Origin: Streptomyces sp. SAI-127
Lineage (GTDB): Bacteria > Actinomycetota > Actinomycetes > Streptomycetales > Streptomycetaceae
DNA length: 64,000 nucleotides
Reading direction: 5' to 3'
Assembly: GCF_029894425.1 (NCBI RefSeq)
Contig: NZ_JARXYJ010000001.1
Location: forward strand, 5,952,001 to 6,016,000
In this document: positions 16,679 to 23,882 of the stretch, one piece after another
Numbering within the stretch: the first letter of the stretch is position 1
Layout of the letters: every line of letters starts with the position of its first letter
Notes under the pieces: generated by a model
What the model saw: only the letters and a program-made list of their open reading frames with translations
Databases searched by the model: none
What the model was told of the DNA's origin: nothing
Translations under genes and position numbers: made by a program

Positions 16679-18892
16679 GTGGCCACTTTCCTCTACAAAC
16701 TCGGCCGCCTCGCCTTCCGGCGACGGCACTTCGTCGCCCTGATATGGGTGGCCCTGCTGACCCTCGCGGGCGTCGGCGCGGCCAGTGCGCCCGCCGCCGG
16801 ATCCACCTCCTTCTCCATCCCGGGCACCGAGGCCCAGAAGGCCTTCGACCTGCTGGAACAGCGTTTCCCCGGGGCCAGCGCCGACGGCGCGACCGGGCGC
16901 ATGGTCTTCAAGGCGCCCGAGGGCGAGAAGATGACGGACGCCGCCAACAAGGCAACCGTCGCCAAGACCGTCAAGGAACTGGGTGACGGCTCCGAGGTCG
17001 TCTCCGTCACCGACCCGTTCACGACCAACGCGGTGAGCAAGGACGGCACGGTCGCCTACACCTCGGTGCGCTACGACGCCCCCGCCATGGAACTCAAGGA
17101 CGCGACCAGGGACGCCCTGGAGAAGGCCGCCGACGAGGCCCGGGCCACCGGGCTGACCGTCGACGTCGGCGGTGACGCGCTGCAGGCCGCGGCCGAGCCG
17201 GGAGCCGTCGGTGAGGTCATCGGTCTCGCCATCGCCGCGGTCGTCCTGGTCATGACCCTGGGCTCGCTGGTGGCGGCGGGACTGCCGCTGCTGACGGCGA
17301 TCATCGGCGTCGGGATCGGCGTCTCCACCATCACCGCCCTCGCCAACGCGCTCGACCTCGGCGACACCACCTCCACCCTCGCGCTGATGATCGGTCTCGC
17401 GGTCGGCATCGACTACGCGCTGTTCATCGTCTCCCGCTACCGGGCCGAGCTCGCCGAGGGCCGGGACCGCGAGGAGGCCGCGGGCCGGGCCACCGGTACC
17501 GCCGGCTCCGCGGTGGTCTTCGCCGGCCTCACGGTCGTGATCGCACTGGCCGGCCTCTCGGTCGTCGGTGTCCCGATGCTGACCAAGATGGGCCTGGCGG
17601 CGGCGGGCACGGTCGTGGTGGCCGTCCTCATCGCGCTGACCATGATCCCGGCGCTGCTCGGATACGCGGGCCGGAAGGTCCGGCCGGTGGGCGAGAAGCG
17701 CAAGAAGACGGACGCGAAGGCGGACGTCAAGGGGAAGCCCAACATGGGCACCCGCTGGGCGAGCTTCGTCATCCGCCGTCCCGCCGCCGTGCTGCTGCTC
17801 GGTGTGCTCGGCCTGGGCGCCATCGCCCTCCCGGCCACCCAGCTGGAACTGGGCCTGCCCGACGACGGCTCGCAGCCGACGTCCACGACCCAGCGCCGCG
17901 CCTACGACCTCCTCTCGGAGGGCTTCGGCCCGGGCTTCAACGGTCCCCTGATGATCGTGGTCGACGCCAAGAACAGCGACGACCCCAAGGCCGCGGCCAC
18001 CTCGGTGACCGACGGCATCAAGGGGCTCAAGGACGTCGTGACGGTCACCCCGGCCACCTTCAACAAGGCCGGTGACACCGCGACCATCACCGTGATCCCG
18101 GACTCCAAGCCGTCCTCGGTGCAGACCGAGGACCTGGTCCACTCCATCCGTGACCAGGGCGCCGAGATCAGGTCCGACACGGGTGCGGACGTCCTGGTCA
18201 CCGGCACCACCGCGATGAACATCGACTTCTCGCAGAAGCTCTCGGACGCCCTGATCCCGTACCTGGGCCTGGTCGTGGGCCTCGCCTTCCTCCTCCTGAT
18301 CGTGGTCTTCCGCTCGATCCTCGTCCCGCTGAAGGCGGCCCTCGGCTTCCTGCTGTCGGTGCTCGCCGCGCTCGGTGCCGTCGTCGCGGTCTTCCAGTGG
18401 GGCTGGCTCGGCGGTGTGCTCGGCGTCGAGGAGACCGGCCCGATCATGTCGATGATGCCGATCTTCATGGTCGGCGTCGTCTTCGGGCTCGCGATGGACT
18501 ACGAGGTGTTCCTCGTGACCCGGATGCGCGAGGCGTACGTCCACGGCGAGTCCGCGAGCCAGGCCATCGTGACCGGGTTCAAGCACAGCGCCCGGGTCGT
18601 GGCCGCCGCCGCGGTCATCATGATGGCCGTCTTCGGAGGCTTCATCAGCTCCAGCGAGTCGATGATCAAGATGATCGGCTTCGGCCTCGCGATCGCCGTC
18701 TTCTTCGACGCGTTCATCGTGCGCATGGCCATCGTCCCCGCGGTCCTCGCCCTGCTCGGACGGCGGGCCTGGTGGCTGCCGAAGTGGCTGGACCGCGCGC
18801 TGCCCAACGTCGACGTCGAGGGCGAGGGACTGCGCACCCAGGCGGAGAAGGACGCGGATCCGGACGAGGACCGGGAGCTGGTACGCGTCTGA
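16679..18892 (+). CDS. MMPL/RND family transporter
   Basis: This 737-residue membrane protein has two MMPL halves. Each has one membrane helix, a large extracytoplasmic loop and about five more helices. Visible are the N-terminal helix (LIWVALLTLAGVGAAS), the motif GLAVGIDYALFIVSRYR in the first half and its counterpart VFGLAMDYEVFLVTRMRE in the second, with the proton-relay Asp-Tyr pair. MMPL proteins export lipids, siderophores or drugs using the proton gradient. The start is GTG 16679. Regulation by the adjacent TetR is likely. The cargo is unknown. Confidence 0.9.
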   Translation: MATFLYKLGRLAFRRRHFVALIWVALLTLAGVGAASAPAAGSTSFSIPGTEAQKAFDLLEQRFPGASADGATGRMVFKAPEGEKMTDAANKATVAKTVKELGDGSEVVSVTDPFTTNAVSKDGTVAYTSVRYDAPAMELKDATRDALEKAADEARATGLTVDVGGDALQAAAEPGAVGEVIGLAIAAVVLVMTLGSLVAAGLPLLTAIIGVGIGVSTITALANALDLGDTTSTLALMIGLAVGIDYALFIVSRYRAELAEGRDREEAAGRATGTAGSAVVFAGLTVVIALAGLSVVGVPMLTKMGLAAAGTVVVAVLIALTMIPALLGYAGRKVRPVGEKRKKTDAKADVKGKPNMGTRWASFVIRRPAAVLLLGVLGLGAIALPATQLELGLPDDGSQPTSTTQRRAYDLLSEGFGPGFNGPLMIVVDAKNSDDPKAAATSVTDGIKGLKDVVTVTPATFNKAGDTATITVIPDSKPSSVQTEDLVHSIRDQGAEIRSDTGADVLVTGTTAMNIDFSQKLSDALIPYLGLVVGLAFLLLIVVFRSILVPLKAALGFLLSVLAALGAVVAVFQWGWLGGVLGVEETGPIMSMMPIFMVGVVFGLAMDYEVFLVTRMREAYVHGESASQAIVTGFKHSARVVAAAAVIMMAVFGGFISSSESMIKMIGFGLAIAVFFDAFIVRMAIVPAVLALLGRRAWWLPKWLDRALPNVDVEGEGLRTQAEKDADPDEDRELVRV

Positions 18893-18914
18893 CGCACACC
18901 GCGTGAGAGGAGTC

Positions 18915-18947
18915 GGCCGGTGAGGGGGATGCCCTCACCGGCCTTCT
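18915..18947. terminator. Strong terminator hairpin after MMPL gene
   Basis: GGCCGGTGAGGG (18915-18926) pairs perfectly with CCCTCACCGGCC (18932-18943), followed by TTCT. The stop codon of the convergent GNAT gene lies inside the stem, so the hairpin is shared. Confidence 0.75.
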
Positions 18948-19564
18948 TCTGCCGTGGACCGGCCGAGATAGGTGACGGGCCCGGGATCCGGTACGGCGAT
19001 CTCATGAAAGCCGAGACGGTCGTAGAAGGCACGGGCGGGCGCGTTGGCGGACACCATCGACAGGTGTACGGCGGCCACGCCCCGCTCGTGCAGCGCGTGC
19101 AGGAAGCTCTCCATGAGCGCACGCCCGTATCCGCGCCCCTGCCACTCGGGGAGCAGGTCGATGTGCAAGTGGGCGGGGTAGGCGGCCACTTCGGGCACGA
19201 GCATCCGCTCGGGGCGGTGCAGGAGCGCGACGATCTCCTCGTCGGGGGTGCGCGGTTCGTGGCGGGGCTCCGGATAGCGGTCGGTCACGAGGGGCAGCCA
19301 TTTCGCGCGGTAGTCCGCCACGAACCGGGGCGTGTCGGCGGTCCCGAGGATGTACCCGACGGCATGTCCCTCCCCGTCGTCCAGCACGAACGCCAGCTCC
19401 GGTTCGAGATGGACGTACGGCGCCGCGAAGGCCGCCGGGAAGACGCCGGGGTCCTTGTAGTGCGGGCGGCTGTCCCGGCCCGCGTGGGCGGTGCGGACGC
19501 AGATGTCCTCGAGGGCGTCGCGGTCCTGGGGGCGGTAGGGGCGTACGGCGGGAGACGAGGTCAT
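18935..19564 (-). CDS. GNAT family N-acetyltransferase
   Basis: The protein has 209 residues. The N-terminal half carries RPYRPQDRDALEDICVRTA, and the C-terminal half has the acetyl-CoA loop LLPEWQGRGYGRALMESF followed by NAPARAFYDRLGFHEI. The overall shape resembles GNATs related to O-GlcNAcase-type acetyltransferase domains, but the substrate is not known. The start ATG 19564 (MTSSPAVRPY) is preferred over ATG 19579 because GGAT lies upstream of the former and nothing SD-like precedes the latter. Confidence 0.82.
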   Translation of the reverse strand: MTSSPAVRPYRPQDRDALEDICVRTAHAGRDSRPHYKDPGVFPAAFAAPYVHLEPELAFVLDDGEGHAVGYILGTADTPRFVADYRAKWLPLVTDRYPEPRHEPRTPDEEIVALLHRPERMLVPEVAAYPAHLHIDLLPEWQGRGYGRALMESFLHALHERGVAAVHLSMVSANAPARAFYDRLGFHEIAVPDPGPVTYLGRSTAEEGR

Positions 19565-19612
19565 CGCAGCATCCTGCATGACGGGAGGGGGCAGGGGAAC
19601 GAGGCCGCCGTA

Positions 19613-19936
19613 TCAGTCGGTCGGTGGCGGTGACGCGGACCGCCGCTCGGCCCGGGCGACGCGTTCCTCCAGGGCCTGGATACGGTCGTAGAGATCGACC
19701 AGGGTCACGCCGTCGGCGACCAGGCCGGAGCGCTGCCAGTGCCTCCGGACGAATTCCTCTCGGCTCTCCTGCGACGACTGCTGGAATCCCGTCCGATCCG
19801 CGGCGGGCGACGCCGTCACCGCCATGGACCCCATGCGCCTGAGCGAGGCCTTCTGCAGCTTCAGCACGGCGATCGCACCGGGCACGAACAGTACGAGAGC
19901 GGCGACAGGTATCAGCAAGAACCAGTTGGCCGACAT
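19613..19936 (-). CDS. Small membrane protein with C-terminal coiled coil
   Basis: The protein has 107 residues. One N-terminal membrane helix (NWFLLIPVAALVLFVPGAIAVLKLQ split over the first 25 residues) is followed by a polar region. A short coiled coil near the C-terminus (LVDLYDRIQALEERVARAE) is followed by a Pro-rich tail. No family is recognised. The start ATG 19936 has GGGGAG 5 bases upstream, which decides against ATG 19942. The GNAT at 18935-19564 lies 48 bp downstream on the same strand. Confidence 0.7.
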   Translation of the reverse strand: MSANWFLLIPVAALVLFVPGAIAVLKLQKASLRRMGSMAVTASPAADRTGFQQSSQESREEFVRRHWQRSGLVADGVTLVDLYDRIQALEERVARAERRSASPPPTD

Positions 19937-20042
19937 GAGCACTCCCCTCGACGCCGGTGCCCGAACTCCCGGTCACGACCAGGACGTTACAACAAGCCCG
20001 GTCCACGCCCTCCGACGGTGAAATCGTTCGTGACGTTTGTAT

Positions 20043-20061
20043 CCGGCAGCTAATCTGCCGG
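20043..20061 (+). promoter_or_regulatory. Inverted repeat and -10-like element before ybaK
   Basis: CCGGCAG (20043-20049) and CTGCCGG (20055-20061) are a perfect 7-bp inverted repeat ending 2 bases before the ATG. The loop contains TAATCT, a good -10 hexamer (20051-20056). Transcription from it would start at or next to the ATG, giving a leaderless message. The -35 region is weak (TGACGT nearby). Confidence 0.4.
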
Positions 20062-20063
20062 GC

Positions 20064-20561
20064 ATGACGCTTTCGGACTCTGGAGCCCATCCCCGTTTCG
20101 CCGAGGCACTGCGCGAGCTGGGGCTCGGTGAGCTCGCCTCGCAGGTCCGCCGTTTTCCGGACGCGACCCGTACCGCCGCCGAGGCCGCCGCGGCCATCGG
20201 GTGCGAGCTGAGTCAGATCTGCAAGTCGCTGATCTTCGCGGCGGACGGCGTGCCCGTGCTGGTGCTGATGGACGGGGCCTCGCGGGTCGACCTCGACCGG
20301 GTCCGGGAGGAGCTCGGCGCCGGCAAGGTCACCCGGGCCAAGGCCGATGTCGTACGGGAGACGACCGGGTACGCCATCGGGGGCGTGCCGCCCTTCGGGC
20401 ACCGTACGAGGACCAGGGTGCTGGCCGATCGCTCGCTGCTCGAACACGAGCTGGTGTGGGCCGCCGCCGGCAATCCGCACGCCGTGTTCCCCATCGCGCC
20501 CAAGGACCTGGTCGCCCAGGCCGGTGCCGCTCTCGTGGACGTCCGCGAGCGCATCGCGTGA
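20064..20561 (+). CDS. YbaK/EbsC family aminoacyl-tRNA deacylase
   Basis: This 165-residue YbaK-fold protein removes mischarged amino acids from tRNA in trans. Family marks are AAAAIGCELSQICKSLIF with the conserved Lys, VLMDGASRVD, and TGYAIGGVPPFGH near the middle. The ending HAVFPIAPKDL is also characteristic. The start ATG 20064 gives the standard length. The stop overlaps the GTG of the EamA transporter (GTGA), so the two are co-translated. Which tRNA it edits (Pro, Cys or another) cannot be told. Confidence 0.88.
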   Translation: MTLSDSGAHPRFAEALRELGLGELASQVRRFPDATRTAAEAAAAIGCELSQICKSLIFAADGVPVLVLMDGASRVDLDRVREELGAGKVTRAKADVVRETTGYAIGGVPPFGHRTRTRVLADRSLLEHELVWAAAGNPHAVFPIAPKDLVAQAGAALVDVRERIA

Positions 20562-21403
20562 CGCCGCTCGTCACCGCTGCCGTTCTCCTCGCCGCGGTCA
20601 CGCACGCCAGCTGGAACGCGATCGCGCACCAGATCACCGACAAGCTGGTCGGGTTCACGCTGATCTCGGGCGGGGGGATGCTCATCGGGACGGCGATCAT
20701 CCCGTTCGCGGCGGTCCCTGCGGCGGGCGCGTGGCCGTATCTCCTCGCCTCGTCCTGCATCCACATCGCCTACTACGCGTTGCTGATGAAGTCCTTCCAG
20801 CTCGGGGACTTCGGGCAGGCCTATCCGATCGCGCGCGGCACCGCCCCCCTGGTCGTGACCGTGCTGGCCGCCCTCTTCGCACACGAGGTGCCGGACGGGT
20901 GGGCCGCCGCCGGCATCGCCCTCTCCTGCGCGGGACTGACCGGCGTCGCGCTGTGGGGGCTGCGCGGCCGTGGGACCGACTGGTCGGCGATCGGCGCCGC
21001 GTTGGCGACCGGGCTGACCATCGCCGCGTACACCGTCGTCGACGGACTCGGCGTGCGCGCCTCCGGTTCCTCGCTCGGGTACATCGCCTGGCTGATGGCG
21101 GTGCAGGGGGTCGTGATCCCGGTGTACGCCCTCGCGCGCTGGCGCGGTCGGTTCGTCGCCGTACTGAGGCCGTTCGCAGGGGTCGGGCTCGTCGGCGCCG
21201 CCCTCTCCGTGGCCGCCTACGGGCTCGTCCTGTGGGCCCAGACCAAGGCCGAACTCGCCCCCGTCGCCGCCCTGCGCGAATCCTCGATCATCGTCGGCGC
21301 TGCCATCGGCGCCGTGTTCTTCAAGGAGCGGTTCGGGGCGCCGAGGATCGTCGCGGCAGGGTTGCTGGTCGCGGGCATCGGGCTGATGCTGCACGCCGGT
21401 TAG
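20558..21403 (+). CDS. EamA/DMT family transporter
   Basis: This 281-residue membrane protein has about ten helices in two EamA halves. Typical stretches are HASWNAIAHQ at the N-terminus, IHIAYYALLMKSFQLGDFGQ, YPIARGTAPL, and VAALRESSIIVGAAIGAVFF near the end. DMT proteins export metabolites or amino acids; the substrate is unknown. The GTG start overlaps the ybaK stop. Confidence 0.88.
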   Translation: MTPLVTAAVLLAAVTHASWNAIAHQITDKLVGFTLISGGGMLIGTAIIPFAAVPAAGAWPYLLASSCIHIAYYALLMKSFQLGDFGQAYPIARGTAPLVVTVLAALFAHEVPDGWAAAGIALSCAGLTGVALWGLRGRGTDWSAIGAALATGLTIAAYTVVDGLGVRASGSSLGYIAWLMAVQGVVIPVYALARWRGRFVAVLRPFAGVGLVGAALSVAAYGLVLWAQTKAELAPVAALRESSIIVGAAIGAVFFKERFGAPRIVAAGLLVAGIGLMLHAG

Positions 21404-21539
21404 GCGTCCGTTTCAGGGGGCTGTCCCAAGCGCTGCCCAAGTCCGGCCCAACGTCGGCTATTCGTTTGCGCTACTTGCCGATGCCTTGACGGTCCGTTCC
21501 CTGGGCGTTCAGGCGGACGTCTGCGCCCGGGTCGTGTGT

Positions 21540-21577
21540 CGTCCCTAAGGTCCCAGCGGACCGCGAAAGAAGGGACG
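21540..21577 (+). promoter_or_regulatory. Leader hairpin before ABC operon
   Basis: CGTCCCT (21540-21546) can pair with AGGGACG (21571-21577). Just outside, a second AGGGAC next to the ATG at 21588 forms the likely SD, and GGTCCC (21549-21554) could pair with it instead. This alternating pairing could affect translation of the ABC ATPase. No folding was computed. Confidence 0.35.
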
Positions 21578-21587
21578 CAAGGGACTC

Positions 21588-22532
21588 ATGGACGCACTCC
21601 ACGCAGTCCGGGCGCGAGGGATCACCAAATGCTTCGGTGACGTCGTGGCACTCGACGGCGTCGACCTGGATGTGACGCGGGGACAGATCCACGGCCTGGT
21701 CGGGCCGAACGGCGCCGGCAAGACGACACTGCTCGGGCTCCTGCTGGGCCTCGCCGTCGCCGACGGCGGGCAACTGGAGATCCTGGGCGTGCCGGTCGGG
21801 CGGGCCTTCGCCGCTCCCGACGGAGTCGCCGGATTCGTCGACGGGCCCGGTCTCTACCCCTCGCTCACCGCCCGGCAGAACCTCGCCGCGCTCGCCGAAC
21901 TCCGCGGCCGGGAGGGGCATACGGCCGACATCGACGACGTGCTCGAGCAGGTCGGGCTCGCCGACGTCGCCGACGACAGGACCCGCGGCTTCTCCCTCGG
22001 CATGCGTCAGCGGCTCGGGCTCGCCGCCGCACTGCTGACCCGGCCACGGCTGCTGGTCCTCGACGAGCCGTCCAACGGCCTGGACCCGGCCGGTAAACGC
22101 CATGTGCACGGCGTCCTGAACCGGCTCGCCGCGGACGGCACGAGTGTCGTGCTCTCCAGCCACCGCATGGACGACCTGGAGGCGCTGTGCTCCGAGGTGA
22201 CCATCCTCGCCACCGGGCGGGTCGTGTTCTCGGGCCCGCTCGGCAAACTGGCCGCCGAGAGCCGTGAACTCGACTACCGGGTAAGGACGTCCGACCCGGA
22301 GGCCGCGCGGCGGCTGGCCGACGCCACGGACGGCATCCGGATCGCCGACGACACCGGACGGCAGACACGGGACGCCGACGTGCTCGTCGTACGCGCGCTG
22401 GTGCCCGCTCTCGACGCACTGGTGGCGCGGCTCGTGACGTCGGGTGTCGCGGTGCGCGAACTCGCACCCGTCGTCTCGCCCTTGGAGGCCGCGTTCCTGG
22501 CCCTGACCGAGGACCAGGAGATCAGCAGATGA
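21588..22532 (+). CDS. ABC transporter ATP-binding protein
   Basis: This 314-residue ATPase of the drug/CcmA type has Walker A GPNGAGKTT, signature FSLGMRQRLGLA, Walker B LLVLDEPSNGLD and the switch His in VVLSSHRM. The C-terminal about 90 residues form an extra domain common in ABC-2 exporters. The stop overlaps the permease start (ATGA), so the two are coupled. It would power the permease at 22529. Confidence 0.92.
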   Translation: MDALHAVRARGITKCFGDVVALDGVDLDVTRGQIHGLVGPNGAGKTTLLGLLLGLAVADGGQLEILGVPVGRAFAAPDGVAGFVDGPGLYPSLTARQNLAALAELRGREGHTADIDDVLEQVGLADVADDRTRGFSLGMRQRLGLAAALLTRPRLLVLDEPSNGLDPAGKRHVHGVLNRLAADGTSVVLSSHRMDDLEALCSEVTILATGRVVFSGPLGKLAAESRELDYRVRTSDPEAARRLADATDGIRIADDTGRQTRDADVLVVRALVPALDALVARLVTSGVAVRELAPVVSPLEAAFLALTEDQEISR

Positions 22533-23878
22533 CCACCACCATCACCGCGTCCCCCACCCCCGTGCGGCCCGTCTCGGTCCCGCGGAGCTACCGCTTCGAA
22601 CTCGTCAAGCTCGTCTCGCAGTGGCGGATCCGCCTCCTCGTCCTCGTCTGCTGGATCCTGCCGGGGCTCTTCGTCGCCGGGGTGAGCGAGCAGAGCACGC
22701 TGCCCTCCGACACCCTCTTCGGCCGCTGGATGCACGCCACCGGCTGGGCCGGACCGCTGGTGATGCTCGGTTTCGCGGGTACCTGGGCGCTTCCGCTGCT
22801 GACCTCGGTGGTCGCCGGTGACGTGTTCGCCGCCGAGGACCGGCTCGGCACCTGGCGGCACCTGCTGGTGGCGGTCCGCTCACCGCGGCGGATCTTCCTG
22901 GCGAAGGTGCTGGCCAGTCTCACCGTCATCCTGCTGCTCGTGACCGGGCTGGCCTGCTCCAGCGCCGTGGGTGGGCTCGCCTCCGTCGGCAACCAGCCGC
23001 TCGTCGGCCTCGACGGCCACCTGTTGTCCCCCTCCGATGCCGCCGGGAGGGTCCTGCTCGCCTGGGTCGCCGCCCTCGCCCCGACCCTGGCCCTCGCCGC
23101 GATCGGACTGCTCGGGTCGGTGGCCCTCGGACGTTCCCCGATGGGGCTGCTGCTGCCCCCGCTGGTCGCGCTCGGCATGCAGGTCGCCCAGATGCTGCCG
23201 CTGCCCGTCGCCGTACGCCTGGCCCTGCCCGGCTACGCCTTCATCTCCTGGAACGGCCTGTTCACCGCCCCGGCCCAGCTCTCCCCGCTCCTGATCGGCG
23301 TCGCCGTCAGCCTGGCGTGGGCCGTGCTCGCGACCGTACTGGCCCATCTGCTGTTCCTCCGGCGGGACTTCACCAACCTCGCCTACGACGGCGGCGGGCG
23401 CCGCGCGTTCACCGTGGGTGTGCTGCCCCTGGCCGCGCTGATGGCTCTCACCGTCGGGGGGATCGCCGTCGCGACCGACTCGACGGGCATCACCCAGGTC
23501 AAGGTCCAGCGCTCCCTCGCCACGGCCTTCGCCCACCTCTACCGCCTGCAGACCGAACAACTCCACCGCCCCGCCGTCACCGAGGACCGGATCAGGGCCT
23601 CGGCGGCGTGCACCAAGAGCGACGGCCAGGCCGCTCAACAGGGGGCGGGCAATGACTGGCGGTGTGTCGTGACCTGGCACCTGCCCGGCGTCCCGGTGGC
23701 GGGGACGGCTGTCTATCAGCTGGACGTCGGATCGGACGGGCGGTTCGTCGCCGACGGCGACGGACCGAAGGAAGTGAACGGCTACTTCCTGGTGCGGACC
23801 TCCACCGGGGACGCACCGAACCCGTTGTGGCAGTTCGACGGCAACGTCGAGCTGCTGGACACCACCTCGAAGGGATAG
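22529..23878 (+). CDS. ABC-2 type permease with extracytoplasmic C-terminal domain
   Basis: The protein has 449 residues. About six membrane helices lie in residues 30-310 (for example LLVLVCWILPGLFVAG and VGVLPLAALMALTVGGIAVA). The loop FAAEDRLGTWRHLLVAVRSPRRI is typical of ABC-2 permeases. After the last helix about 130 residues remain, with two Cys (SAAC, WRCVV) and a beta-rich look; they probably face outward. Such a tail is not usual for ABC-2 permeases. Four bases separate this gene from the secreted propeller/phosphoesterase, suggesting the tail works with it. Confidence 0.85.
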   Translation: MTTTITASPTPVRPVSVPRSYRFELVKLVSQWRIRLLVLVCWILPGLFVAGVSEQSTLPSDTLFGRWMHATGWAGPLVMLGFAGTWALPLLTSVVAGDVFAAEDRLGTWRHLLVAVRSPRRIFLAKVLASLTVILLLVTGLACSSAVGGLASVGNQPLVGLDGHLLSPSDAAGRVLLAWVAALAPTLALAAIGLLGSVALGRSPMGLLLPPLVALGMQVAQMLPLPVAVRLALPGYAFISWNGLFTAPAQLSPLLIGVAVSLAWAVLATVLAHLLFLRRDFTNLAYDGGGRRAFTVGVLPLAALMALTVGGIAVATDSTGITQVKVQRSLATAFAHLYRLQTEQLHRPAVTEDRIRASAACTKSDGQAAQQGAGNDWRCVVTWHLPGVPVAGTAVYQLDVGSDGRFVADGDGPKEVNGYFLVRTSTGDAPNPLWQFDGNVELLDTTSKG

Positions 23879-23882
23879 TCCC

